A DNA stretch of 23,151 nt from Sphaerosporella brunnea (GCA_008704415.1 VXIS01000513.1:1-23151); one strand, 5' to 3'; counted from the first letter of the stretch, positions 9,111 to 18,459 are shown. Translations and numbers: made by a program. Notes: generated by a model from the sequence alone, not told the origin.

Positions 9111-9600
9111 CAGGAACTTAAGGGTCCGGCCACGCCGCCCCTTCTGTTCCTCACCACTCGGTTCGCGCTTCGCTCCCACCCACCCGCTTCATTTCTCACT
9201 AGCTCCTCGGAGACTGGGAGGAGCTGTCGGCAGCTTCGCTGCCGCACCCGGGCAAACACACGGGAAGGATGAGGACGGAGTGGCGGAAGAAGGATGAGGT
9301 TGGAGGATGGATCCGGAGCGAAGGAACGAGGATGCTTGGTTTACTTGTCCGCTCCGGCGCTTGTCTTTGTATTTGGTTCAATGGGTATTTGCTCGCAGGC
9401 GCGATAGTTGCTAGTAAGCTATCTACCCGAGTGTCTGCCGAACAGGCCGGCCGGGTGGCTAGATGGTCCCATCTGCTCGGTGGTACGGTCTAAATTTCAG
9501 GTCTGTTCGGCTGGCGCGCCTGCCGAGAAAACCGGCCAGCTGGCCGGCAGGCCGGCCTCGCGGTCGCCGGCTAATTTGCTCGGCAGGATAGAACATATAT

Positions 9601-10239
9601 ACAGCAATACTAGACATGCCGTCAGTGCCCCAATATCACCCCGCGTATAAATTTCCACATCCCGCGAAAGCGCGGGTTGCAAATGCGGCCTTACATCATC
9701 ATAACTATCTTGCAGCATGAGATTTGTCAGCGATGGGGGTGTGAGTACAGTTCATGATTGATCGTAAGAAGCGCGGATCACCGTGCCAGCTCTCTGAAGC
9801 ATTACCGGCTTTCAACAGACCGCTGTCACACTTCGAGGAGAGCGGACGGTCCAATACGCAGGCAGAACGTCCATGTGGTTACATATTTGAATGCTGCGTC
9901 GGCGGTCCTGAGTAGATTCGCACGCCGCACTCCACTGCACTGCCTCCCGCGCTGATCAGCGAGCCGTGAAGCGATTGACTGTCTCAAGTGCCGGGCGCGT
10001 ATGGTCCTAGCTCGGAGATCGAGAAAGTCGAACGCATCTTGAGCGATATGGAAACTTGCGTGGCGGGGATGGAAGTTGGAGAGAGTGAGGGCGTCCTAAC
10101 CCTGACTCGATCACCGACCTACCAACCCTAACCCCCCTCCCCGCGTCCAACAACAAGTCAACTGTCAACCACGCTGGGCGAAAACCAGAGCCTTTCCTCC
10201 ACACCACACACCTCGTCTCGACACCACCATCACAAACAT
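9601..10239. other. Intergenic region and presumed 5' region of the 10240 gene
   Basis: No gene recognised. A short perfect hairpin (CCGCG-AAAG-CGCGG) lies near 9661-9675. The last 100 bases before the ATG at 10240 are C/A-rich with little G (for example CACACCACACACC), typical of fungal 5' untranslated leaders. Confidence 0.4.
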
Positions 10240-11376
10240 ATGGCAACCGCGACGACTGTACTGAACCAGACACGATGCGGCAGCCCGCCGTCGCGGCCAC
10301 CTTCACCACCAATGTGTGCACCTATCGGGTTTCGACCCGAGCCTGCGTTCGGCCCCTTCGACATCACCCCCGACTCCCAGAGTGTGCGCAGCGAAAAGTT
10401 GATTCAGTTGGAGCTGTACGCGAGGACGTTCGGAATCCAAGCTCCGCCTGTAAAGTTTGTCGTTCCCGGTGATGACAGGGTGTACCTCATACCGTCGGAA
10501 GATCTGAAGACATATGAGGTACGATTCGGTCACGCGTCGCGAGAGCTGCAGTGGTGTGGTGGGAATGAAGCTGACATCAGCATCGAACCCAGGACATGAA
10601 AATCGCCGTCGCCGACAAGCTCCAGATAGATCTGGACGCGGTGCTCGATATGAACGATGACCCTATCCAGCGTGGCGAGTGGAATTTGATATCCAATCGC
10701 TGGCCTTATTGTTTCGGGAAATTCACGGTGATCGGTCAGCCAAGGTTTTCAGACCCCGTCCTCACAGTCGTGTGGAAGTCGCAGCGTCTCGCCATCAAAC
10801 TCTGGCTTCCACGTCCGAGGAGAATCACCGTGGGGGAACTTCTTACCATCGTGCGAAGATATCTGCGTCTACTGATTTGATTTGCCCCTCGTTCCCCGAT
10901 TGACCCGCTGCGAACTCAACAAGGTTCGCATCGAGAATTGTTGTCCCCGGGACCTGGTCGACTTCGTGCGGAAGAAGGGCTGCGCCGAGTGTCTACAGCA
11001 ACCAACGGTGTTTGTGGGGATTGTGGAAACCAACGGATCGGTGACGCACTCGCATTCCGCCGAAAGAACGGAACCGCAGATGGTCTTTGTGGCCGTGCAG
11101 AACCTGTGGGTGATGCTGCCCTATACGGAGGAGCCGAGGCCAGATCTCCTGGTTCCCGCAAGCCTAACCGTCAGCGAAGTCAAAGCCATCATCGAGCAGG
11201 AGTTTTGGGAAACGATGGGCCTGGAGGAGGAGGAGGACAGAGCGGGGGTTATCGTTCAACATAAAATGGTCTCGGCGGCACCCGAAGGGAGCTGGGAAGA
11301 AATTGCCGATCAGCGTTCAACAGCCTTGGGCACCATGCGCATGGGTGTGCGCTCCGTCTTGTGGTATGACGAGTGA
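10240..11376 (+). CDS. Three-exon gene, possible tandem ubiquitin-like modules
   Basis: Predicted 329-residue protein, family not recognised. Proposed exons are 10240-10518, 10593-10850 and 10924-11376. Intron 1 (74 nt) runs from GTACGA to CCCAG with GCTGAC inside, and joins GAG to GAC in frame. Intron 2 (73 nt) runs from GTGCGA to an AAG acceptor and is less certain. Without splicing the region breaks into three consecutive open frames. Residues 12-45 are Pro-rich. The rest alternates beta-strand-like and helical segments: 71-112, 150-200 and 231-329. The last contains LLVPASLTVSEVKAIIEQEF, a strand-turn-helix pattern like the beta-grasp of ubiquitin-like domains, and 165-180 (RRITVGELLTIV) repeats the theme. 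The final DE-rich loop and VLWYDE end close the protein. Ubiquitin-like headers are known in Crinkler-type effectors, but this similarity is by eye only. A frameshifted pseudogene is the alternative. Confidence 0.6.
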
Positions 11377-11798
11377 AAGACAGGTTGTTTAAACGGCTAG
11401 GGAACATCTTTGTGCTATGTTAACGCGCCCAATCGAGCACTTCACGATACTATTTTCTGCGCAGGCTGGTGAGGGGTTGTTGGTGGTGCACGACGTCTGA
11501 ATGAAACGTGAATAGGATGTCAGTCAGTAGTGAGATTCAAATTCGAGTGCGCGTTCTCGCTGTCCTTGTCCAGGCAGCTCACCATCGCTGGCATTCTCGT
11601 TACCAACCACGTATTTCCATCGATCCTTTTCATCCGCGTTATCTCCCAAGGTGAACCAAACAAATACCACGGATGCTTTGGGGGTGTGTTTGCAGGACAC
11701 CTGGGAGAGCATCGCAGACGACCACATGGGTGATTGGGTCTGCCCGTCCCCAAGCTGTAATCGACCGGCACGCGGGCCACGACCATGCTGTTCAGATA
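11377..11798. other. Intergenic, with a weak minus-strand frame
   Basis: Contains the 3' region of the gene ending at 11376. On the minus strand 11524-11727 is open from an ATG for 67 codons with protein-like composition (for example VVFVWFTLGDNADEKDRW), but no family, intron or start context supports it strongly. Confidence 0.3.
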
Positions 11799-12266
11799 TA
11801 GAGTACGTCACTCTGTAGGTCACTCTATATAGGATCCGAGTATGAACTGGTAATTCATTCTGCCTCGTAAGTACGCACAGTGATGCACACGAGACCGCGA
11901 GACGAGACTAAGAATGATCGAGACATGTCGAGAACTGTTGAGACCGCTCGAGAATGGCGAGATTGGCTGAGAATGACGGCGGTCTCGCGAGACCCGCCGA
12001 GACCTGGCGAGAATCGCATGATAAGAATCCTTCGGCAAACCCAGCGTTTTGGTGCTGCACGTCGGTGATGAAATAGCGCATGAAATTGGATTTTTGGTGG
12101 AGCGTCAACCCTCCGGCGCTGGTGCACCGACAGAGGGCTGGGCGAGCAGCATAACAACCCTTTTCAACAATTCAATTGCAGACACGATCCTCCTACAATA
12201 GCAATTAGTGTAGCAGCCGCTCGAGAAGGAGCACTTCACCGCTCGTCCTCAACCTCCACCTAATCC

Positions 12267-12888
12267 CTATGCACTGGCAACGACTGAATCAAACCCTAGA
12301 ACGCCCTCGTTCCACCATGCGTGCAACGTGATGATGGCCTGAAGAGTCTCGGGGATCATGCGAGCTTGATAGCGTTTCTTGAGCGTTTCCTGCCGCGGAG
12401 AAAAGTCGTTCCGCCGGCGCTGGTGAGGCTAAAAGCTGGGGTTAGCATTCCCGGGCCATAAACATAGTACGGAGTGATGACTTGCGCTGGGTGGAGTAGT
12501 AGTCCTTCGCCATGAGTGCAAGTCGCGGAAACATGATGCGGCCTGTCTCTGCCCACCATAAAAGAGCGTTAGAGCTATACCGCGTCTCCCATTCAGTGGC
12601 AGTCATAAAAGGCATCTGCCGGTAACGTTCAAGTTCATCTGGTGGTGTTTGCTGTTGGCGGGCGTCCATTTCGATGTCACGAAGGAAGGGATTTGGAGGG
12701 ACAACCCTAACCCTAACGCTCCGCACGCTCCTGACGTCCCCTCCTGTTTCACTTGCGGACTGCGGTCGGCTTTCAAGCAGTTCTCTTGTAGGGCTGTCAC
12801 TCGTATCCGTCTCCTCCGGTGCAAGTTCAGCTTCGTGTTCTGGCAGAGAATGTGGAGGTGTAGAAAGCTCGCTCGATTCCTGGGCCAC
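12267..12888 (-). pseudogene. hAT transposase C-terminal dimerisation domain, frameshifted
   Basis: This is a remnant of the enzyme that would cut and paste the surrounding hAT element. Reading the minus strand from 12888, an acidic Ser/Pro/Glu-rich region leads to a helix with NALLWWAETGRIMFPRLALMAKDYY. That is the Leu/Trp-Trp...Phe-Pro-x-Leu...Ala pattern of the hAT C-terminal dimerisation domain. The hallmark ASPAPAERLFSAAG (hAT consensus A-S-x-x-x-E-R-x-F-S) follows in a second frame at about 12391-12429, and the closing helix RYQARMIPETLQAIITLHAW in a third, ending at 12267. Two frameshifts within 150 bp, and the absence of the N-terminal zinc finger and catalytic core, show that the gene is dead. 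Only about 290 bp of element lie beyond the nested insertion, so the catalytic part was deleted independently. Confidence 0.8.
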
Positions 12889-12955
12889 AGTCCCAAGCCC
12901 TACTCACTGCTGCCCACTGCCAGGCTCGTCTCCGCCAGTATTGGGGACTTAGCGA

Positions 12956-13733
12956 CAGGGGTGCCAATAGACAGGCCAGTCCGGCTTTCGGTGAGGCCGA
13001 TGGCCGTTTGAATCAAACGGGCTTCGAAAATTGAGGCCCGTTTGGACCAGGCATTTCAGACCGCCATCCAGGTGCCCGCCGGCGCCGAATAGTACGTGAC
13101 ATGTAGGCACCCACCGGGCCCGCCACGCACCCGAAATATCTAAATATGTTTAAGAACAATAGAACATCAAACTGAGTCCCCCAGAAGCCGCGATCATTCC
13201 ACCCAAAGACCATCAGTTATTCCATCTCCGCTGCCTGAGCTAAGAGGAGGGCCAGGTTCTTATACCGAACAGAACAACATCCTTAACCGCACACCGCGTG
13301 CCCCTTGGACGAAAAAAAAAAAATAGAACACACCGAAATATTCCGGCCCCTACGTCATGATACGAGCTCACCAGGCCAAATTCAGCAGTCAGCCGGGTAT
13401 TCCTTGCGAAAATTTCCTTCCGGATATGAGACCGCAACATGGATACATCGTCGGCGACCACGGAAACGGCACGACACACAGAAACCCATACCAGGTGTCC
13501 AGGAAAACCATAACCGGCCAGGGATGCCGGGGTTTCAACCACTCAGTGCGTTCCGAGATTGCCCGGCATGATCGACATACCGGCACAACCGGCACCCAAA
13601 GGGGCCTGTCAGGCATTCAGGCATTGACAACTTCGCCCGGAGCCTATCCGACCAGCGCGATACACGCCCCAGCCCGGCCTGCTTTGTGGGGCCCGGTTTG
13701 CCCCGCGGGCCGGCCCGTCTATTGGCACCCCTG
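12956..13733. mobile_element. Nested non-autonomous hAT element, 778 bp
   Basis: The ends CAGGGGTGCCAATAGAC at 12956 and its exact reverse complement at 13717-13733 form perfect 17-bp inverted repeats. The 8-bp target CTTAGCGA is duplicated at 12948-12955 and 13734-13741. The interior shares motifs (CCAGTCCGGCTTT, GGCCCGTTTGGACCAGGC) with the hAT ends at 18070 and 22662. No transposase frame is recognisable, so it is non-autonomous. It must have inserted after its host element at 11878-14032. Confidence 0.95.
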
Positions 13734-14098
13734 CTTAGCGATGGGTAAATCTGATCTCTTCGCTCGTCATTCTCTTGCTGACATCATTCCAGCATCCCCG
13801 GGCCGCGCCCTGCAGACCCTCGAGGTCCCGAGCTGTGCCTCCGCCTCCCCAAACAACAGCGGCGGCACCATAGCAGCCTGAACGTCGACGAGACAACCGA
13901 GAACTCGCGAGAACGACGAGAGCTATCGAGAATTGTGGAGACTGCCACGAAAACGGCGAGACATTTCGAGACCGCACGATTCTCGTGAGACCTGGACACT
14001 CAGCGAGAATTCTCGTCTCGTGTGCAACACTGAGTACGCAGCACCTCGCACGTAGGTCTGTACCTCAATATATCTCTTCAACCTACGTTGTTAGTGTC

Positions 14099-14458
14099 CG
14101 GAAATCCTACGCACTATTCAACCCACTATCCAACCCTCGAGTACTGCCGCGCGCCTACGCGCCTCGCGGCGGCATCATAATTGTCACTCTGCCCTATCGT
14201 CGCACTTGTGCGCTTGACATACCAGCTCCGTGGGTTCAAATTCTCGGGGTTTGCTCTCTTTCCTGCTGTTGAACTTGCTGAAGCCCATCGTGATTAAAAC
14301 CAAACAAAACCGATGCCACGCCGCTGGGAAAAAAATCAATTATCTAGCTACATTTGTCCACCACCTTGCCCCAGTCCTCTCCCTCCCTGCTCTTTCCTCC
14401 CCATCCCCGGCGCTGCTCCTTCCCGTTAGTACAGACGACATGAGACGACGCGATGCCA
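14099..14458 (+). repeat. SINE-like block and pyrimidine-rich spacer
   Basis: 14100-14150 matches 2585-2635. A B-box-like GGTTCAAATTC follows near 14236, then a C/T-rich tail. The rest up to the end of the minus-strand gene at 14459 shows no gene and probably includes its 3' untranslated region. Confidence 0.4.
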
Positions 14459-16169
14459 CTAGGCCTGCTTCGACCGCAGCCCCTGGAATCGACCCGCCAA
14501 AGGCCCGAGGGCCTTTGTTTTGCCCACGTCCGTGTCGCGCACCACGGTGCCGACAAGGACGCGAACTCCGGAGATTCTTAGGGCCTTCACGAAGAACTCA
14601 CCCACGGCGTGGTTGTTGGCGAAGCATTTGTTGATGGCCTTCCTGGTCTTACGGAAATGATACCGGGTCTCCCACACCTCCGAATTCGTGGCGTTGATCC
14701 TGGCCGTTTCCTCGGGACGATCACCAACCACTTCACCGCCTGGTATGTCGATCAATAAAAGACTGTCCATGCGATAACAAACCACAGCGCGTGAGGAATT
14801 CTCGTTAGCAGCGGTCTTCGCGGTCTTCGACCATTTGGGCAACTTGTCAAGGAGCCGCTTCGTCAGTTTCACCGCGCGGCGTTTGTCATCCGACGGTGGA
14901 ATCGTACGCTTGGCCGCTCCACCTTCGAACGAAGTAATGGAGATATCCGCTCCTTCTAACGATTCGAGAAGTTTGCGTTCCACCCACGTCTTTCCACTGC
15001 CGGACTGGCCACGCAGAAACAGCACCAGCGGGTGATCTGCATCCCGGTCGGCGAGCAAGCTCGCCATCCTGGGCGCAAATTCCTCAACAAGGCAAACGGC
15101 ATCGAACCGGCAGATCCCATTCGCTCCGTAAGTGATCTCCTTGGATCCTGGAGTCCAGCCAATGGTCTTATCTTCCGGCAGCTGGCGGATGCATGCAATG
15201 CTGGCGACACGGCGTCCGAAGAGCGCCTTGTCCCAGGGCGCAATCTCTTGCGCACCTTGGTTAGCCGGCACTGCATCGTCCTGCTGCTGAAGTTGCCGTT
15301 GGAGATCTTCAGGATCGAGGAGATCACGCAGCACAATGTGCCGCGGAGGCAGGGTGGAATTGCCACCGTAAGCTCCCATCGCTGGGAGCGAGCCATACGC
15401 CCTGGGCCCAAACCTCGGAAGCAGGTCCTCGGCCTTCTTAGCCACCACGTTGGCCTCACCAGGCACATCAGCCGAGCCATTGCTGACGGCAGCCTCATTG
15501 CCGGCGAGGTTGAGCTCCGCAAGCTCATCGGCGAAGTCCTGGACGAGCTCAGCATCAGCATCATCGTCGGCCAGAATAACAGTGAAGTTGGCGAAGTCAT
15601 TGACGTCCGCAGCGGGCAGGCCGCTGATATCACCCGGGACGACCTCATCCTCGTTGTCCGAGGGTTCGTTCTCAGCACGCAAGCCGCTGATATCGCCCTG
15701 GTCGACCTTACGTTCGTTGTCCGAGGATTCGTTCTCCGCACGCAAGCCGCCGATATCGTCCTGGTCGACCTCACCCTCGTTGTCCGAGGCTTCGTTCACA
15801 GCAGGCAAGCCGCCGATATCGTCCTGGTCGACCTCACCCTCGTTGTCCGTGGGTTCGTTCTCAGCCTCACTGTCGCGCAGCCTGTTCAACGATTTCCTGG
15901 CCAAGAACACCGTCCTCCACCAATCGGTGGACACGCCAATCAGCAAGCGGTGCTGGCAGCCACACTTAAGAAGGGCGGTGTTCTTGGTGGTGTACTCCGC
16001 TGCCATCGAGTACTCATCGTGGCCCAAACACAGGTACCTGTGGTGCACCTGTTGGTTTGTCAGCCCTGGACAGGCTGGAGTGATCGCCTGCACTTACCCG
16101 TCTCATGTGTCTGGAATAGTTTTGCTGCTCTCCATAGTTGGGACATTTCGCGCAAAGCTTGTCGGCCAT
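14459..16169 (-). CDS. C2H2 zinc finger protein with compact kinesin-like P-loop domain
   Basis: Predicted 553-residue protein from two exons, 16098-16169 and 14459-16048. The 49-nt intron starts GTAAGT, ends CAACAG and contains GGCTGAC. Splicing completes a C-X2-C-X11-H-X4-H finger (Cys6, Cys9, His21, His26), whose last His comes from exon 2. Residues 87-170 are four 21-residue acidic repeats. The C-terminal half follows the kinesin motor order: a first strand at 305-315 (VASIACIRQLP), CRFDAV at 337-342 (kinesin FxFDxV), P-loop GQSGSGKT at 371-378, switch I NENSSR at 439-444, switch II DIPGGE at 458-463 (kinesin DLAGSE), and a closing strand RVLVGTVVRD at 520-529. All three nucleotide-binding motifs are present. 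The domain spans about 225 residues against 330-350 in true motors, and P-loop to switch I is about 60 residues, so much of the microtubule-binding surface is missing. It may act as an NTP switch rather than a motor, possibly on nucleic acid through the finger. Other P-loop families remain possible. Confidence 0.8.
15611..15862 (-). repeat. Four tandem 63-bp coding repeats
   Basis: Four in-frame 21-codon units encode variants of ENEPSDNEGEVDQDDIGGLPA. They are rich in Glu, Asp and Asn and differ at several positions, so they are older than the exon triplication at 7154-7495. Opposite-strand reading through the same repeats creates a long spurious frame. Confidence 0.85.
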
Positions 16170-16389
16170 TTCGTTCGTATTTTATCCTAGTAGAGGTAAG
16201 GTTAGGTATTCAAGAAAGGGAAGTGTGTGTGGTGGAACTTAGCTTGTTGGAAGTGTTCGTGTCGCGTAGGATGGTGATGGTAAGTATTACTGGCTACGAG
16301 GGTGACCTAGCTGCGTCTTATGTAGATCTCGAAGCTTCACTGGATATCAATCGATGATATCCAAACTTCCACGTGAGCAGGCATCCTGA
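16170..16389 (-). promoter_or_regulatory. Presumed 5' region of the zinc finger/P-loop gene
   Basis: Just before the ATG at 16169, on the minus strand, a GATAAAATACG motif lies about 10-20 bases upstream. A C/T- and AC-rich stretch lies 30-110 bases upstream. No clear core promoter can be assigned. The ATG context is ACGAAATGG. Confidence 0.3.
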
Positions 16390-17486
16390 CCTCTTAATTA
16401 GGTGCTACAAGGACCCGTAGCTGAACCTAGTACGAAACGAGTGAAAACTCTAGTACGACCTTTAGTACGAAAACAGCGTAAAACGCTCCAGTACAATGAA
16501 AGCGAGGCTTAGTGTCGAACAAGACCCACCGAATTCCACAAAAACGTCTTAGACCGCGAAAAACCACAGCTAATCCTTCTGAGAAGATCAGACTTGCCCG
16601 AACCAGGCCTAACGTCTAAACCTGAGAGAAACCCAAACTAGAGCATCTTCGACGATTCGGATACGCTGCTTACCAATCCATCCTGAAAGAGCAGACGAAT
16701 TCCCAGGCGAATTAGGACAAGATGCCATCCACGAACCAGACAACGATAACATTGAGCCTATGAGAGCAACGATCGGACTTCACGAGGAGGACCGAATGCA
16801 ATCATAGTCGAGAAGGCAAATCGAGGTGGGAGTGACTACACTGATCCGCTTTCCCTTCTCTGTGAGCCAGACCCTATCTCGCTCGAAGAAGCTATCACCA
16901 GCCCCCACAAAGACTCTTGGATCGATCATCCTCTATGCGAAGACAAGATGGTGCATGATATCGCACTCTGCGTAACCGTCCTAACGCGCGTTACGATACC
17001 TTAAACGGACATCGAAATAGAGATCACATTTCGTCACCCAGGATCCAGGTTCGAGCGTCGATCGGCATGCGGATATGAGCCTTATAGGATTCACAGTCTC
17101 CGACTGGGCTTGCAGTACCGGAAGCGGAAAATGAAGCGCTATGGCTACGACGTCTACGAAGCAATATTGAGCGCTCGATCGACTACACAATGCCCATAAG
17201 ACCGGTCTATGGAGCTCCCGAGAACTGGCGGCAGAGCGTTGGAAGGCTTGGAGAGGCGGCTGCAGACTACCTTTTTGCCCCTGAAGCTATTAGGAGACGC
17301 GGGTTTTTTAGATGGATGTGCCGTAGCGCCCGGAGGTTATATGGATGTCATGCCGTATATGATGGTTACTTGCGACGCGCTGGCACCTCCGGTTGCTCGG
17401 CATCGGACGCTTTCCGAAAAGCTTGGTCTTCACGAGATCTAAGCTTAGACAAGACGTTTTCGACACCGCCTAGAAAGAGGGGGGAT
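16390..17486 (+). pseudogene. Gutted Ty1/copia polyprotein relic
   Basis: Remains of a copia-type Pol polyprotein, which in an intact element copies RNA into DNA. The frame at 16810-16930 contains DPISLEEAITSPHKDSW, matching the copia reverse-transcriptase lead-in (P-x-S/T-x-x-E-A...S-x-x...W). At 16988 the reading jumps directly to ALRYLKRT and then, through a stop, to LIGFTVSDWACSTG, matching the copia RNase H region (LRYLkGT...DADWAG). Everything between, including the catalytic Asp-Asp of reverse transcriptase, is deleted. Several in-frame stops confirm decay. A polypurine tract (AAAGAGGGGGG) and an LTR follow at once, fixing the orientation. Confidence 0.75.
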
Positions 17487-17691
17487 TGTGGGAAACTGGC
17501 TTTCTAGGCATGGCTAATGCATGGATAAGGACGAGTAAGAGCGAGTGCTTGGAGTAGTGACATGCTATGATGCAGGACCGAATCGCATCATGGTGGCGCT
17601 TGGCAGGGTATATATACGCGCCTAGATAGCCTCTTAGAGCGTAACGAGACAACGAATCACCATCCTCGCATACGCTTGACTACTTTCAACA
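17487..17691 (+). mobile_element. 3' LTR of the copia relic (about 205 bp)
   Basis: Starts TGTGGGAAAC immediately after a polypurine tract and probably ends TTTCAACA, giving TG...CA ends. A TATA motif (GTATATATACG) lies at 17610-17620. No second LTR copy was found in the window, so the 5' end of the element is lost and the exact right boundary is not proven. Confidence 0.65.
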
Positions 17692-17752
17692 GTCTGCAAG
17701 TCTAGGTGCGCTGTTCAGCGGTCCCAGCACCGTAGTAGGACTGGCACCCAAA

Positions 17753-17923
17753 ATGGCCCTAGATTTGTCGGTCGAAGAACTTCTGCAGTTCATGGAAAGC
17801 ATCATATCCACATCTTTGGATTCTGTATCAATGTTGTTCGCCTATCTTGAGTGCGTGGCTGCAGACTTAGCAACGACCAAAAACTACGTGCGGGGCCTCA
17901 CCGGACGGCCGGGGACTACGTGA
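17753..17923 (+). CDS. Possible 56-residue protein, unknown
   Basis: The ATG at 17753 in AAAATGG context opens a frame to the TGA at 17921. The product is mostly helical and acidic at the start (MALDLSVEELLQFME), then hydrophobic, ending with Arg/Gly. It lies 60 bases after the LTR and could be the start of a Gag-like frame of another element, or a chance frame. No family is recognised. Confidence 0.25.
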   Translation: MALDLSVEELLQFMESIISTSLDSVSMLFAYLECVAADLATTKNYVRGLTGRPGTT

Positions 17924-18069
17924 CTGTGTATTGTGGCGCGGAGCGAACCACAGGAGGCCGAGGCTATCCAGACGGTTATTTGGAGGAACGCGCGAGCGTG
18001 ATGGCAGTGATCGTTATTCCTGTGTGCTGACTAGCAACTCTCGCGCCTGCAAGCATATACCCATTGAAA

Positions 18070-18459
18070 TAGGGCTGTGAAAAGTCCGTCCAGTCCGGCT
18101 TGGAACTGTACTGATTGAAACGGGCTTTTGAAATCACGGCTCGTCTGAACCAGGCCCAGAAATACCCGGTGCCCGCCAGGCCCGCCAGGCATCTCGCTTA
18201 CACATACATCAGGGAAAGAAACATGAACGCGAGATACAGATTCAACGACCTCCAGGTACCCATCCATCTCCGCCGCTGTTCCAAGTCACTCAGCATACCC
18301 CCAACCTGATGGATTTGAGAACCCGCGCCATATACCAGATCTTCCCTCGCCCACTATTTGAGGCATTCTTTGGCTTCGGTAACATCGTCTCCCAGGGAAC
18401 CCCGCTGATCCGTGGGGCCCTGTTTGACCTGGCGGCCGGACTGACTATTCACCGCCCAG
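18070..18459. mobile_element. hAT MITE, 390 bp
   Basis: The left end TAGGGCTGTGAAAAGTCC and the inverted right end CTGGGCGGTGAATAGTC are imperfect inverted repeats. The 8-bp target CATTGAAA is duplicated perfectly at 18062-18069 and 18460-18467. The interior is related to the hAT ends at 12956 and 22662. No coding capacity. Confidence 0.9.

Larger units (their letters stand above)
8236..9600. mobile_element. 1.37-kb element with long inverted repeats
   Basis: About 110 bp at the left (TGTTCTATCCTGCCG..., then CTGGCGACCGCGAGG and ATTTTCTCGGC) match the reverse complement of about 9490-9600 at roughly 75-80 % by eye, with weaker similarity continuing inward. Both sides are flanked by TATATA. 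The undisturbed repeat copy at 4541 has a single short TATAT at the corresponding place, so this looks like an insertion with target duplication. The interior has no transposase. It contains a block (8968-9260) related to the reverse complement of 18500-18716, and short GC-rich direct repeats at 9000-9110. Superfamily not assigned. Confidence 0.6.
11878..14032 (-). mobile_element. hAT transposon, 2155 bp, internally degraded
   Basis: The termini are CAGTGATGCACACGAGAC on the left and, reading inward from the right, CAGTGTTGCACACGAGAC. The flanking 8 bp AGTACGCA are identical at 11870-11877 and 14033-14040, the size typical of hAT. Subterminal regions of about 130 bp at both ends carry a dense CGAGA repeat. 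A decayed hAT transposase C-terminus lies inside on the minus strand. A second hAT is inserted at 12956-13733. Confidence 0.95.
11799..14098 (-). repeat. LTR-like dispersed repeat, copy D, split by a hAT
   Basis: 11799-11869 matches the reverse complement of the 3434-3535 part of copy A. 14041-14098 matches the reverse complement of 3110-3160. The 2.2 kb between them is the nested hAT insertion. Confidence 0.6.

Noticed and set aside
8987..9297. Several 80-90 codon frames on both strands
   Set aside because: They fall in GC-rich repeats inside a transposable element, where stops are rare by composition.
12700..12718. CCCTAACCCTAAC as telomeric repeat
   Set aside because: Only two units, within the degraded hAT transposase. 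Too short to indicate a telomere.
13357..13881. 174-codon plus-strand frame
   Set aside because: It crosses the right boundary of the nested hAT at 13733 and has no domain, so it is a chance frame.
15032..16357. 441-codon plus-strand frame as a gene
   Set aside because: No recognisable domain. It lies fully antisense to a gene with a restored zinc finger and ordered P-loop motifs.
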